Source: Paludibacteraceae bacterium
Lineage (GTDB): Bacteria; Bacteroidota; Bacteroidia; Bacteroidales; Paludibacteraceae
Direction: 5' to 3'
DNA: 28,142 nucleotides
NCBI GenBank assembly: GCA_024401495.1
Contig: JAKSKW010000020.1
Location: 1 to 28,142 of the forward strand
In this document: positions 14,411 through 23,123 of the stretch, piece after piece
How positions within the stretch are numbered: the stretch's first letter is position 1
How the letters are laid out: each line of letters starts with the position of its first letter
Notes under the pieces: model-generated
The model's input: the letters and a program-made list of their open reading frames with translations, nothing else
Told to the model about the DNA's origin: nothing
The model's database searches: none
Program-made: the position numbers and the translations under genes

Positions 14411-15566
14411 CCATTCTGCTCTTGTAGTCAGCGTAGGTGTATTTTCTTAGCAACTCCAACTCTCCGTTCATTTTGCGTAGTGCAATCGACGGGTGAGTGA
14501 TTCCGTTGAACATTGTTGTCTTAACGGTTGTGTAGTGGTTCATATCCATGAAGATGATCTTCTCTCCGACCTGTAGTTCATGGTCGAAAGTCCAATCTGA
14601 ATAGAAATCTCCGCTTAGGCAGCTGTTGCCTCCCATTCTGTAGACGTATGGTGTGCTTCTGTCCTCCACCTCACCCAAGATGGCTGGTTTGTATGGCATC
14701 TCAAGACAGTCTGGCATGTGGCATGCAAACGACACATCCAAGATGGCTGTCTTCACTCCGTGATTCTCCACGATATCCTGCACCTCAGCCACAAGTTCTC
14801 CTGTCTGCCAAGCAAACGCACTTCCTGGCTCAAGGATCATATGCAAGTGTGGATGACGGCTCTTGAATGCCTTCAACACTGAGATTAGATGCTCTGTGTC
14901 GTAGTCGGCACGAGTCATAAGATGTCCGCCTCCCATGTTGAGCCACTTGATCTTTGGTAGGAATTCTCCGAATTTTTCCTCGATGATTTTCAATGTCTTC
15001 TCAAGTTCATACGATGTGCTTTCGCATAGAGTATGACAGTGGAATCCGTCGATGCCAGTAAGGTCGGCTTTCTTTAGATTGTCGAGTGTCACTCCAAGAC
15101 GGCTGCCTGGCGCGCATGGATTGTAAAGGTCTGTCTCCACAGCCGAATACTCAGGATTGATACGCACACCAGCCGAGATTTTTCTGCCGTCGACAACAAG
15201 GCGATTCTTATATTTCTCAAACTGAGAGATGCTGTTGAATGTGATGTGCGACGAGCATTTTGCAATCTCATCAAACTCTCTGTCCGTGTAGACGGGAGCA
15301 TACGTATGAGCAAGGTTTTTCATCTCGTCGACGGCAAGATTCGCCTCTGAAAGTGAACTTGCGGTTGTGCAGCCGATATACTCACGCACGATTGGGAACA
15401 CCTTCCACAACGCAAAGGCCTTGAACGCCATGATGATCTCCACTCCTGCTCTTTCTGCCACTGATTTGATGAGGCTCAAGTTGGCGCGCAAATGTTTCTC
15501 ACTCACCACGTAACATGGCGACTCGACATCTGTATAGTCTGCTTTATTGTAATTCTTTTCTATCAT
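14406..15566 (-). CDS. nspC: Carboxynorspermidine/carboxyspermidine decarboxylase
   Basis: PLP enzyme of the alanine-racemase-fold decarboxylases; it decarboxylates carboxyspermidine or carboxynorspermidine in the last step of the alternative polyamine pathway. The length, 386 residues, is normal. Visible features: PLP lysine in MAFKAFALWK (Lys49), HCHTLCES at 176-183, the phosphate-binding GGGH at 212-215, EPGSAFAW at 246-253, and the active-site cysteine in GGNSCLSGDF (Cys316). Start at the ATG at 15566. The partner carboxyspermidine dehydrogenase is not in the window. The gene follows the hydrolase on the same strand after 75 bases and has no evident promoter of its own, so it may be transcribed from tsaB. 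In gut Bacteroidetes this route makes spermidine. Confidence 0.95.
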   Translation of the reverse strand: MIEKNYNKADYTDVESPCYVVSEKHLRANLSLIKSVAERAGVEIIMAFKAFALWKVFPIVREYIGCTTASSLSEANLAVDEMKNLAHTYAPVYTDREFDEIAKCSSHITFNSISQFEKYKNRLVVDGRKISAGVRINPEYSAVETDLYNPCAPGSRLGVTLDNLKKADLTGIDGFHCHTLCESTSYELEKTLKIIEEKFGEFLPKIKWLNMGGGHLMTRADYDTEHLISVLKAFKSRHPHLHMILEPGSAFAWQTGELVAEVQDIVENHGVKTAILDVSFACHMPDCLEMPYKPAILGEVEDRSTPYVYRMGGNSCLSGDFYSDWTFDHELQVGEKIIFMDMNHYTTVKTTMFNGITHPSIALRKMNGELELLRKYTYADYKSRMA

Positions 15567-15641
15567 TCTATTTATGGTCTTTTTAGTTGAGACTTTATGA
15601 GTTATATTTTTTCAATCTCTTCAATTGAAAGATTGGTAAGT

Positions 15642-16613
15642 TTAATCCAGCATCTGGCATTTGCGTAGGAATCCCCCGACTTTCTGAATATACTCTTCTT
15701 TATGGTCGAGATACGAACGTGCATGCTCTGAACCTTCTCCGTACCACAACTCCTTGTAGCCTTTTGTCTTGGCGTTGTAGAGGGTGTCTGCCATGTAGGT
15801 TGGCACGAAGGTGTCGGCGTTTCCGTGGATGAAGAGCATCGGTATGGAACTGCTTTTCACTGCCTCCAATGGAGAGACGTCGTTGAATCCCCAACCGTAT
15901 TTGAGATTGCATATTATGTCTGCGACGTGGAGTAGGGGAAACGGTGGAATGCCGTATGCGTTGGTGATCTCCTGTGCGAATTCATCCCAACACGATGTAT
16001 AGCCGCAATCTTCCACTGCACATTTGATATTCAACTCTTTAGATACATCGTCGTCGGCTACCGCCATCATTGCTGTGGCGGCTCCCATTGATATTCCTGT
16101 GATGACGAGTTCTGCTTTTGTGGAGTCGTTTCCGAAAATATCCTGTGCTGATTTGGCAAGACTTTGTGCTATCTTGCTTTCGTAGTAACCCATGCTGATA
16201 TGGTTGTCTTCGCTCAATCCTGCGTGGGGCATATCTGGCACGATGATGTTGTAGCCGAACAGTTCATTATAAATTCGTGCGATCATCATGATACGCATGG
16301 CGTTATCTGTATAACCGTGGCAAAGGATTGCAGTTTTGCCTGTGGGCTGAGGAGCGTAGGCATAGTAGTAGTGGACCTTGGTGTCGCCGTCGCGAAGCAG
16401 TGTGGAATCTTTCAACGCTCCCGTCGACTGGATGGAGTCAAGCCATGGAATCATCTCGGGATATCTCTCTGCCATCTCTTTATGCGACGCTTCTATGTCC
16501 TGCCCACGATGCTTCATCGCAAGGTTGGCATCCACGATGTAGAATCCTATGGCGGTCAGTGCCACAAGAATGATGCTGAGTGCTATCCCTATGATAATTA
16601 ATGCTTTCTTCAC
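15642..16613 (-). CDS. Membrane-anchored alpha/beta hydrolase
   Basis: A 323-residue serine hydrolase with an N-terminal membrane anchor or signal (residues 4-29). The catalytic domain shows the oxyanion region ILCHGYTDNA (96-105), the nucleophile elbow GISMG with Ser175, the acid Asp267 in HGNADTFVP, and His297 in GSEHARSY. The family resembles the extracytoplasmic BAAT/dienelactone-like esterases of Bacteroidetes and Firmicutes; the substrate is unknown. Its start codon overlaps the tsaB stop by four bases, so the two are translationally coupled, although a functional link with tRNA modification is not obvious. nspC follows after 75 bases. Confidence 0.9.
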   Translation of the reverse strand: MKKALIIIGIALSIILVALTAIGFYIVDANLAMKHRGQDIEASHKEMAERYPEMIPWLDSIQSTGALKDSTLLRDGDTKVHYYYAYAPQPTGKTAILCHGYTDNAMRIMMIARIYNELFGYNIIVPDMPHAGLSEDNHISMGYYESKIAQSLAKSAQDIFGNDSTKAELVITGISMGAATAMMAVADDDVSKELNIKCAVEDCGYTSCWDEFAQEITNAYGIPPFPLLHVADIICNLKYGWGFNDVSPLEAVKSSSIPMLFIHGNADTFVPTYMADTLYNAKTKGYKELWYGEGSEHARSYLDHKEEYIQKVGGFLRKCQMLD

Positions 16614-17305
16614 CCTAAAACCTTGTTCTTTGCGACTGTCGCCACAAATTCCTTAACGTATTCTGGCTCGAAATAAGCGACGTCTTCAAATTTCTTTTCG
16701 GCATACAATTTCTCGCTCAACTCTACCATGTTCTCAGCGGTAGGGATGATGCCGTCGACGAATTTTGCGTTTGCTCCCGTCAACACAGATTTGCATTTGT
16801 CCGAGCCGTTGCCACAGAAGTAAACCTCCTTGCTGCTTAGATAGTCGGCGTATGAATTTTCGTCGATGATATCAGCCGACGTCGCACGGACCTGTCCAAG
16901 TTTTGTATCGAAGAACGACGCGTAGACCTCCATTCTGCGGGCGTCGATCATCGGGCAAACCAATGCGTCGGATGCTACGGCACCAGACTTGATTGCTGTG
17001 TGGGCGATCAATGCAAGAGTGTCTACAGCAAGAAGTTTTGCATCGGCTCCGAAGCAAAGACCTTTTGCCATCGACACACCGATTCTAAGACCAGTGTAAG
17101 ATCCTGGCCCCTTGCTTACGCAAACAGCGTCGAGATGCAAATTTTTCTCTTTCAACACATTTTCTGCCTCCTTCGCGTATCCGCCAAGAAGTTTTGCATG
17201 GTTCATTCCTGAAGGTTCGCAAGCAGCGAATAAAATCTTCCCGTCAGACGCCAAAGAGAGCGAACAAGACGATGTGGAAGTCTCAATATTTATGATTGTC
17301 GCCAT
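16610..17305 (-). CDS. tsaB: tRNA threonylcarbamoyladenosine biosynthesis protein TsaB
   Basis: Non-catalytic partner of TsaD in the complex (TsaD-TsaB-TsaE) that makes t6A37 on ANN-decoding tRNAs; cytoplasmic, ASKHA fold. 231 residues, a normal length. The N-terminus IINIETSTSSCSLSLA, the block VCVSKGPGSYTGLRIG (62-77) and AKGLCFGADAKLLAVDTL are the family hallmarks. Start at the ATG at 17305. It heads a minus-strand unit with the hydrolase and perhaps nspC and faces the yicC operon across a 106-base divergent promoter region. A longer plus-strand frame running over this gene is a spurious extension of yicC. Confidence 0.94.
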   Translation of the reverse strand: MATIINIETSTSSCSLSLASDGKILFAACEPSGMNHAKLLGGYAKEAENVLKEKNLHLDAVCVSKGPGSYTGLRIGVSMAKGLCFGADAKLLAVDTLALIAHTAIKSGAVASDALVCPMIDARRMEVYASFFDTKLGQVRATSADIIDENSYADYLSSKEVYFCGNGSDKCKSVLTGANAKFVDGIIPTAENMVELSEKLYAEKKFEDVAYFEPEYVKEFVATVAKNKVLG

Positions 17306-17325
17306 AATTCCGTATATTTTTTTAA

Positions 17326-17333
17326 CAAAAGTA
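17326..17333 (-). promoter_or_regulatory. -7 element for the tsaB unit
   Basis: Minus-strand TACTTTTG (plus-strand CAAAAGTA), 20 bases before the tsaB ATG. The -33 position falls at 17353-17356 (TGAA on the minus strand), the same four bases where the -33 of the opposite promoter would lie. Confidence 0.6.
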
Positions 17334-17375
17334 CACTTTATACATAAATTAGTTCACTTAAAGAAATTAAAAAGT

Positions 17376-17383
17376 TATTTTTG
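17376..17383 (+). promoter_or_regulatory. -7 element for the yicC operon
   Basis: TATTTTTG matches TAnnTTTG; the -33 would be TTCA at 17353-17356. The leader to the ATG at 17412 is about 22 bases. Confidence 0.6.
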
Positions 17384-17411
17384 CCTTAATTTTAGTGTAA
17401 AAATTGAGATT

Positions 17412-18284
17412 ATGGTATTGTCGATGACCGGGTTCGGCCGTGCAATCGGTGAATATGGAAAGAAAAGATTCATCGTCGAGATCAAGTCGCTCAACAGTAA
17501 GCAGCTTGACCTATCGGTTCGTATGCCCTCTGTATACAAGGAGAAAGAGATTGAGTTGCGCACGATGATTGGAAACTCACTTTTGAGAGGAAAGGTGGAT
17601 TTCATGATGTTTGTAGAGACAAAGGACACTGAGTCATCTAACAAAATCAACAAGTCGGTGCTTGCCTCTTATAAACGTCAGATTTCTGAGGCTGCAAGTG
17701 AGTTGGGTGTAGCAGAGCCAGCTGACTGGATGCCACTTCTTCTTCGTATGCCAGACGTGATGACTAACGAGCTTGCTGAGATTGATGAGGCTGAGTGGGA
17801 AGCTGCAAAGAAAGTGGTCGAGGAGGCTTTGGTTAAGATTGTCGAGTACCGTAAGTGTGAGGGAGTCTCTTTGAAGAATGTGTTCGTGAAGAATTTGGAG
17901 GCAATCACAGCGTTGCTTGCAAGTGTCGAGCCATACGAGAAGAGTCGTGTTGAGACTATCAAGAACAGAATACGTGAGAGTCTTGCTTCGCTAAATGTTG
18001 AGGTTGATAAGAACCGTTTCGAGCAGGAGATGATCTTCTACATCGAGAAATTGGATATCAGCGAGGAGAAGAACCGTCTTACTCACCATATCAAGGCTTT
18101 CTACGACACTATGGCTATGAAAGACGAGGGTATTGGTAAGAAACTTGGATTTATCGCTCAGGAGATGGGCCGTGAGATCAACACCCTTGGATCAAAGTCT
18201 AACCAGGCTGAGATGCAGATGATCGTTGTGAAGATGAAGGACGAGCTTGAGCAGATCAAGGAGCAGGTGCTTAACGTACTATAA
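17412..18284 (+). CDS. yicC: YicC-family endoribonuclease
   Basis: 290 residues. YicC proteins are metal-dependent endoribonucleases involved in RNA turnover. The start at 17412 begins with the family signature SMTGFGRA right after Met; the frame open further upstream overlaps tsaB and the promoters and is rejected. Other hallmarks: VEIKSLNSKQLDLSVRMP (28-45), and the C-terminal ISEEKNRLTHHIKAF and GKKLGFIAQEMGREINTLGSK, the conserved DUF1732 end. First gene of yicC-gmk-nadD-pheS-bactofilin, with nine bases to gmk. The yicC-gmk pairing is conserved widely in bacteria. Confidence 0.94.
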   Translation: MVLSMTGFGRAIGEYGKKRFIVEIKSLNSKQLDLSVRMPSVYKEKEIELRTMIGNSLLRGKVDFMMFVETKDTESSNKINKSVLASYKRQISEAASELGVAEPADWMPLLLRMPDVMTNELAEIDEAEWEAAKKVVEEALVKIVEYRKCEGVSLKNVFVKNLEAITALLASVEPYEKSRVETIKNRIRESLASLNVEVDKNRFEQEMIFYIEKLDISEEKNRLTHHIKAFYDTMAMKDEGIGKKLGFIAQEMGREINTLGSKSNQAEMQMIVVKMKDELEQIKEQVLNVL

Positions 18285-18293
18285 TATATAAGT

Positions 18294-18863
18294 ATGAATA
18301 ACGATAAAATCATTATATTTTCCGCACCGTCGGGATCGGGCAAGAGCACACTCATCAACTATTTGATGAGCAAGATGGATGTGTTTGAGTTTTCTATCTC
18401 AGCCACAAGCCGTGCTCCTCGTGGCACAGAGCAGAATGGAGTGGAGTATTATTTCCTTACACCGGAGGAGTTCAAGCAGAAGATTGCCAACGACGAATTC
18501 CTTGAGTATGAGGAGGTTTATACAGATAAGTTCTACGGCACTTTGAAGAGTGAGGTGGAGCGAATCATCAAGGCAGGAAAAGTCGCTATTTTTGATGTCG
18601 ACGTGAAAGGCGGAATGAACATCAAGAAATTCTACGGCGACAGAGCAATGTCGGTTTTCATCCAGCCACCAAGCATCGAGGCTTTGCGTGCCCGTCTTGT
18701 CGGACGTGCCACTGATGCTCCAGAGGTGATTGAGAAGAGAATCGAGCGTGCTGCTTTCGAGTTGACATTTGCTGAGAAATTCGACAAGGTAGTCATCAAC
18801 GACGATTTGGAGAAGGCAAAGGCAGATATCGAGAGTGTGATTCTTGACTATTTGAATAAATAA
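18294..18863 (+). CDS. gmk: Guanylate kinase
   Basis: Phosphorylates GMP to GDP with ATP, in the cytoplasm. 189 residues, a standard size. P-loop APSGSGKS at 11-18, GMP-binding region ISATSRAPRGTEQNGVEYYF (about 35-54), then EYEEVYTDKFYGT, and the lid with VGRATDAPEVIEKRI. Second gene of the operon; gaps are nine bases before and 19 after. Confidence 0.98.
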   Translation: MNNDKIIIFSAPSGSGKSTLINYLMSKMDVFEFSISATSRAPRGTEQNGVEYYFLTPEEFKQKIANDEFLEYEEVYTDKFYGTLKSEVERIIKAGKVAIFDVDVKGGMNIKKFYGDRAMSVFIQPPSIEALRARLVGRATDAPEVIEKRIERAAFELTFAEKFDKVVINDDLEKAKADIESVILDYLNK

Positions 18864-18882
18864 TATATAAGTATCGACGCGA

Positions 18883-19461
18883 ATGAAGATTGCACTGTTT
18901 TTCGGCTCATTCAATCCTGTTCATATCGGACACGTCGCTTTGGCGAACTACGTGGCTGAGTATGGCAATGTGGATAAGGTGATGATGATTGTCTCACCGT
19001 TGAATCCGTTGAAGGCAGGCAACACTTTGCTTCCTAACGAAGTTAGATTGAACATGCTTCGTAAGGCAGTGGAGGGATACGACAAGATTGAAGTATCAGA
19101 CGTTGAGTTTGGACTGCCAATCCCGTCGTACACATACGATACTTTGGAATACTTGAGCAAGGAGCATCCTGAGAACGAGTATATCCTGCTGATGGGAGCC
19201 GACAATGTGGAGGTGTTCGACCGTTGGCGAAACTACGACAAGATTCTTGAAAAGTACCACGTCATGGTATATCCACGTCGAGGATACACAGATGAACTGC
19301 CATATGATAATATGAGCAGAATAGCGACGCCGATAATAGAAGTGTCGTCGACATTCATCAGGGAATCGGTAGAGAAGGGCAAAGACGTAAGATTCTTCTT
19401 GCCCGGAGGCATCTACGAGGATGTCTGCAGAGAAGTTAGAAAAATGAAAAATATAGAATAA
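18883..19461 (+). CDS. nadD: Nicotinate-nucleotide adenylyltransferase
   Basis: Adenylates nicotinate mononucleotide to deamido-NAD in NAD synthesis. 192 residues. The nucleotidyltransferase motif GSFNPVHIGH lies at 8-17 with both catalytic histidines, GADNVEVFDRW follows in the middle, and the second motif VSSTFIRESV is near residue 152. The stop codon is one base before the pheS start, so translation is tightly coupled. Confidence 0.97.
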   Translation: MKIALFFGSFNPVHIGHVALANYVAEYGNVDKVMMIVSPLNPLKAGNTLLPNEVRLNMLRKAVEGYDKIEVSDVEFGLPIPSYTYDTLEYLSKEHPENEYILLMGADNVEVFDRWRNYDKILEKYHVMVYPRRGYTDELPYDNMSRIATPIIEVSSTFIRESVEKGKDVRFFLPGGIYEDVCREVRKMKNIE

Positions 19462-19462
19462 A

Positions 19463-20482
19463 ATGAAAGATAGAATAAGTGAACTTCTTGAGGAGGTTTC
19501 CAGAATGTCAGCAGAGAATGCTGAGCAGTTGGAGGCACTTAGAATCAAGTATTTGAGCAAAAAGGGAGAGATTTCTGCTTTGTTCAATGATTTCAAGAAT
19601 GTAGCAGCAGAACAGAAAAGAGAGATCGGTGGACTATTGAACGAGTTGAAGACAAAAGCCACAGATCGTATCGCAGAGATGAAAGCCGAGTTTGACGCGC
19701 AGCAGGCAAAGGCAGACGCTCCAGATGTGACACGTACACCAGACGCTATCGAGGTAGGTACACGTCACCCATTGTCATTGGTAAAGAATGAAATCGTAGA
19801 TATCTTCTCACGTATCGGATTCTCTATCGCAGAGGGACCAGAGGTTGAGGACGACTGGCATGTATTCTCAGCTCTTAACTTCCCACCAGAGCACCCAGCG
19901 CGTGATATGCAGGATACATTCTTCATCACACGTGATCCAGATGTATTGCTTCGTACACACACGTCATCAGTACAGAGCCGTGTGATGACAAGCCAGCAGC
20001 CGCCAATCCGTGTGCTTTGCCCTGGTCGTGTTTACCGTAATGAGGCAATCTCATACCGTGCGCACTGTTTCTTCCACCAGGTAGAGGGATTGTATATCGA
20101 CAAGAATATTTCGTTTGCCGACTTGAAGCAGGCATTGCTATACTTCGCTAAGGAGATGTTTGGTGAGCAGACACAGATCCGTTTGCGTCCGTCATACTTC
20201 CCATTCACAGAGCCAAGTGCAGAGATGGATATCTCATGCAACATCTGTGGCGGTGTAGGATGTGCATTCTGCAAGAACACAGGATGGGTAGAGATCCTAG
20301 GATGTGGAATGGTAGACCCAGCTGTGCTTGAAGCATGTGGCATCGACAGCAAGGTGTACTCAGGATATGCGTTCGGACTAGGAGTAGAGCGTATCACAAA
20401 CTTGAAGTACAGAGTTAAGGATTTGCGTATGTTCTCAGAGAACGACGTGAGATTCCTTGAGCAGTTTAAATCAGCATATTAA
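19463..20482 (+). CDS. pheS: Phenylalanine-tRNA ligase alpha subunit
   Basis: Catalytic subunit of the PheST heterotetramer; 339 residues. A coiled-coil N-terminal arm (1-85), then class II motifs: motif 1 around 107-145 (FSRIGFSIAEGPEVEDDWH), motif 2 RVYRNEAISYRAHCFFHQVEG (189-209 region), and motif 3 AFGLGVERI (303-311). Cys259, Cys262, Cys267 and Cys270 form a compact CXXC...CXXC insert that is typical of Bacteroidetes PheS and could hold zinc. pheT is not adjacent, as is usual in this phylum. Operon position four of five. Confidence 0.98.
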   Translation: MKDRISELLEEVSRMSAENAEQLEALRIKYLSKKGEISALFNDFKNVAAEQKREIGGLLNELKTKATDRIAEMKAEFDAQQAKADAPDVTRTPDAIEVGTRHPLSLVKNEIVDIFSRIGFSIAEGPEVEDDWHVFSALNFPPEHPARDMQDTFFITRDPDVLLRTHTSSVQSRVMTSQQPPIRVLCPGRVYRNEAISYRAHCFFHQVEGLYIDKNISFADLKQALLYFAKEMFGEQTQIRLRPSYFPFTEPSAEMDISCNICGGVGCAFCKNTGWVEILGCGMVDPAVLEACGIDSKVYSGYAFGLGVERITNLKYRVKDLRMFSENDVRFLEQFKSAY

Positions 20483-20509
20483 TAGAAGTTTAACATAAAG
20501 AGAAAGTTT

Positions 20510-20887
20510 ATGTCAAAGGAAACAGAAAGTCAGAGCTCGCAGTACAATATAATTGCGGCAGGCACAAAGATGACAGGAGACATCACTTCTGATACAAACT
20601 TCCGTTTGGACGGACAGATCAACGGAACACTAAAGTGTAGAGGAAAGGTCATCATTGGTCAGAACGGTGCTATGGAAGGCACATTGGAGTGTATTAATGC
20701 GGAGATTCTTGGAAAGTTCACAGGAAAGCTAATCGTTACTGAGGCACTACAGTTGAGAGCAACATCTAAGATAGAGGGAGAAATCAAGACAAAGGTATTG
20801 TCAGTTGAGCCAAACGCTAAGTTCACAGGAACATGTGATATGAGCCAGGCAGGTCCTCAGCCACAGAACCCACAGCTTAAGAAATAA
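20510..20887 (+). CDS. Bactofilin-type polymer-forming protein
   Basis: A 125-residue bactofilin, a nucleotide-free cytoskeletal filament protein that organises envelope synthesis or cell shape. A polar N-terminal tail (1-12) and a Gln/Pro-rich C-terminal tail flank the beta-helix core with the usual short repeats: AAGTKMTGDITSDTNFRLDG, GKVIIGQNGAMEGTLE, AEILGKFTGKLIV, ATSKIEGEIKT. Last gene of the yicC operon, 27 bases after pheS, with a terminator 31 bases on. In many bacteria a bactofilin lies next to an M23 peptidase; none is here. Confidence 0.94.
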   Translation: MSKETESQSSQYNIIAAGTKMTGDITSDTNFRLDGQINGTLKCRGKVIIGQNGAMEGTLECINAEILGKFTGKLIVTEALQLRATSKIEGEIKTKVLSVEPNAKFTGTCDMSQAGPQPQNPQLKK

Positions 20888-20917
20888 TCCGTTTTAGAGA
20901 CGGTTGTTATATTGTAG

Positions 20918-20944
20918 AGACGGGGCATGTCCCCGTCTTTTTTT
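20918..20944 (+). terminator. Terminator of the yicC operon, family B hairpin
   Basis: AGACGGGG (20918-20925) and CCCCGTCT (20931-20938) with loop CATGT, then seven T residues. The hairpin starts with GTAGAGACG, the seed of the dispersed family B, so a repeat appears to serve as terminator. Confidence 0.88.
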
Positions 20945-21023
20945 GTGTTTTAATGTGAACGAAAAATTTCCGTAAAATGATTCGTAAAATTTCCAAACAT
21001 GTAACCCGATCTACCAACATTTA

Positions 21024-21092
21024 ACGCCTAAAGGCGTATGGGTATTCTATGCTGAGGGGAAATAGCTATCTCATATCCTATCCCGTAGGGAT
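21024..21092. repeat. Pair of short palindromes at the left edge of the R-M island
   Basis: ACGCCTAAAGGCGT (21024-21037) and ATCCCGTAGGGAT (21080-21092), 42 bases apart. They look like one dispersed element of two palindromes; a comparable two-palindrome element is at 27976-28022. Confidence 0.5.
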
Positions 21093-21135
21093 TGAATGTC
21101 GAATTTTTTCGTTCCTTCCATTGGCCTTTGTACGT

Positions 21136-21588
21136 TTACCTTCTTGAGAATTCTATATAGATATTGTCCTCTGTGTATGAGAAATTCTTTCGTGCCTCAA
21201 TCATTAGAATTTCATAGATGTCGTCAAGACTCCAATACTCGGCGATGTATTCCGAGGTGTATATCCTGTCGATCACACTATATTTGTCTTCTCCTGGATA
21301 TCTCATCTCTGCAATGAAATCTGCCAATGTGGTCTTGATGCTTTCTTCGCTCACGTATTCATGGCTTTTAAGAAAATCTTTGATTTTTGCGACGACGTCG
21401 AACCCTTTGTCCGTTACGTAAAGGAGATGCATTAGTTTTGTGTCAGTGTCAGTCTCCTGAAACTCATAACAGCATGAATCCACGTATGCTTTTATATGGC
21501 ATTCTGGTAGTTGGATTCTTTTGCTGTTGATCGGATAAAAAGCATTTTTGATATTTTGAACTTGTACTCTTATCTTGTATATAGTCAC
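21136..21588 (-). CDS. Hypothetical protein in the R-M operon
   Basis: A 150-residue soluble protein of unknown family. No signal peptide, membrane segment or nuclease motif is visible. It begins MTIYKIRVQVQNIKN and is rich in Tyr, Asp, Glu and Ile; a double cysteine (DSCCYEF) lies at about 36-42. The second half looks helical and acidic (IYTSEYIAEYWSLDDIYEI). Its ATG is two bases after the methyltransferase stop, so it is third gene of the R-M operon. Possible roles are an accessory or specificity factor, an inhibitor of the endonuclease, or an unrelated passenger; the sequence does not decide. Confidence 0.75.
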   Translation of the reverse strand: MTIYKIRVQVQNIKNAFYPINSKRIQLPECHIKAYVDSCCYEFQETDTDTKLMHLLYVTDKGFDVVAKIKDFLKSHEYVSEESIKTTLADFIAEMRYPGEDKYSVIDRIYTSEYIAEYWSLDDIYEILMIEARKNFSYTEDNIYIEFSRR

Positions 21589-21590
21589 CC

Positions 21591-23123
21591 TTATTTTTCC
21601 CAGATAGTGATACTCTTGCGAATTGCGATTCTTCCGTACTTTGCCATTTGCTGACTACTATTACCCTTTTGTTGACGCAACGTATAAATCTTAACTGGCT
21701 TAAATCCTAAATTCTCAGCAAGACTTGTACTTAAATAATCCACAGGAATAACCTCACCTGCATATCGAACATTATCATTGACAAAAGCTACATGTGCACC
21801 GGGTTTGCATATACGATAGAGCTCAGCAAACAAAAATGTCAGTTCAGTAAAATACCCATCTACCATTCTCAATATGCCTTTATTGTTTATCTCCCCGTTT
21901 GCATTCCTTGATTGTAATGCTTCGTTTACTTCTTTAAGCACCGGGTTGTTCTTTGCGATTGAAAGAATGCGTTCATAATCGTCAGCCCTACCTATACTCT
22001 CGTAGTGTTCTTTGAGAATCTCTAACTTAGTTTTACTCTCTACAGTACATGAAAGCAATGACTGTCTAAGAGCCTTTACTTCTTTGTCAGACTTGCCTAA
22101 ATAGGCTAATTCGAGTCCATAGGTTCGAGTGTAATCATATCTATTGCAATATGGAGGAGAAGTAATTACACCGTCGATTGACTCATATTTTTCTTTCGTT
22201 ATTTCGAAGAGAACACTACCCTCTATATAATTGCATGATGCACTAAATTCAGTATCCTTTTCCTGAAGAGCCGTTATATCTTCCACCATTTGAGAAAACT
22301 CTAATGATAGTGTTTCCTTTAATGTTGGAAGTTCTCCTTTGTCATTCTTGTTTACAAAAGGTTTCTTTCCGGCTTCTACTCTGAGCCGATTGATCTCAAT
22401 AATCTTAGGACATCTATGATCCCAGCTTAGATATTGGCCAGACTTAATTGTATAACTAATACGTTCCAGAGAATTAAGGATACAAAGTTTTACAAGATTC
22501 TTGGCAATATCAGAATACTCCGAATTTGCAAAATATTCAGTTATATATGCAAGGGCTTTATCTTCATTCTCCGGATATGCACCAGTTGTTATAGAAATGT
22601 AATTAGTATGCCCTTCGTAATCTTCAGGAATCTGCAAATTTCGAATGACATTAAGAATTGTGTTTAATTCTTCTATGTTGTAATCATAGACAGCCGTTTT
22701 TGCTGCAATGGACAATTTTGACATAGGAAGAATATCATATCCTATGCTGTTAATGCCATCCAAGCAACAAACTAATGCTGTAGTCCCTGAACCCATAAAT
22801 GGATCCATGACCATATCTCCTCTGCCGATGTGAAATTCATTCAACAACATTTTGACAAGTTGAGAAGAAAACCCTTCTCTATACTTAAGCCATCTATGAA
22901 GACAATCCTTTTTGCTTAATTGATAACTAACACTTTGCCTGTTGAACTTGTCTGTGACCTCGGTTATTCCCCAATATCTATTTTCCAGAGCTATTCTCTC
23001 GTTATCAGGACTAAAATTACTTGCTGAGAAATTGGTCAGCTTCCAATCCTCTGCATTTGCAATCTCAATCTCTTCATCGGCGAATAAAGAGGGTGTATTA
23101 TTATTTATAGACTTACGAGCCAT
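21591..23123 (-). CDS. Type II DNA methyltransferase, N4-cytosine type
   Basis: Modifies the sites of the linked endonuclease, predicted CYCGRG. 510 residues from the ATG at 23123; an earlier TTG at 23129 is possible but less likely. The SAM-binding motif DPFMGSGTT is at 107-115 and the catalytic motif TSPPYCNRYDY at 321-331. Because motif I comes about 210 residues before motif IV, the target-recognition part probably lies between. The C-terminus VAFVNDNVRYAG ... KGNSSQQMAKYGR is characteristic of the SPPY N4-cytosine enzymes that act with AvaI-type endonucleases. The gene overlaps the endonuclease end by 19 bases, so translation is coupled. Confidence 0.92.
   Translation of the reverse strand: MARKSINNNTPSLFADEEIEIANAEDWKLTNFSASNFSPDNERIALENRYWGITEVTDKFNRQSVSYQLSKKDCLHRWLKYREGFSSQLVKMLLNEFHIGRGDMVMDPFMGSGTTALVCCLDGINSIGYDILPMSKLSIAAKTAVYDYNIEELNTILNVIRNLQIPEDYEGHTNYISITTGAYPENEDKALAYITEYFANSEYSDIAKNLVKLCILNSLERISYTIKSGQYLSWDHRCPKIIEINRLRVEAGKKPFVNKNDKGELPTLKETLSLEFSQMVEDITALQEKDTEFSASCNYIEGSVLFEITKEKYESIDGVITSPPYCNRYDYTRTYGLELAYLGKSDKEVKALRQSLLSCTVESKTKLEILKEHYESIGRADDYERILSIAKNNPVLKEVNEALQSRNANGEINNKGILRMVDGYFTELTFLFAELYRICKPGAHVAFVNDNVRYAGEVIPVDYLSTSLAENLGFKPVKIYTLRQQKGNSSQQMAKYGRIAIRKSITIWEK

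Noticed and set aside
17112..17411. Hundred-codon upstream extension of yicC
   Set aside because: It runs antisense over tsaB and through both divergent promoters, and the family N-terminus SMTGFGRA begins right at the ATG at 17412.
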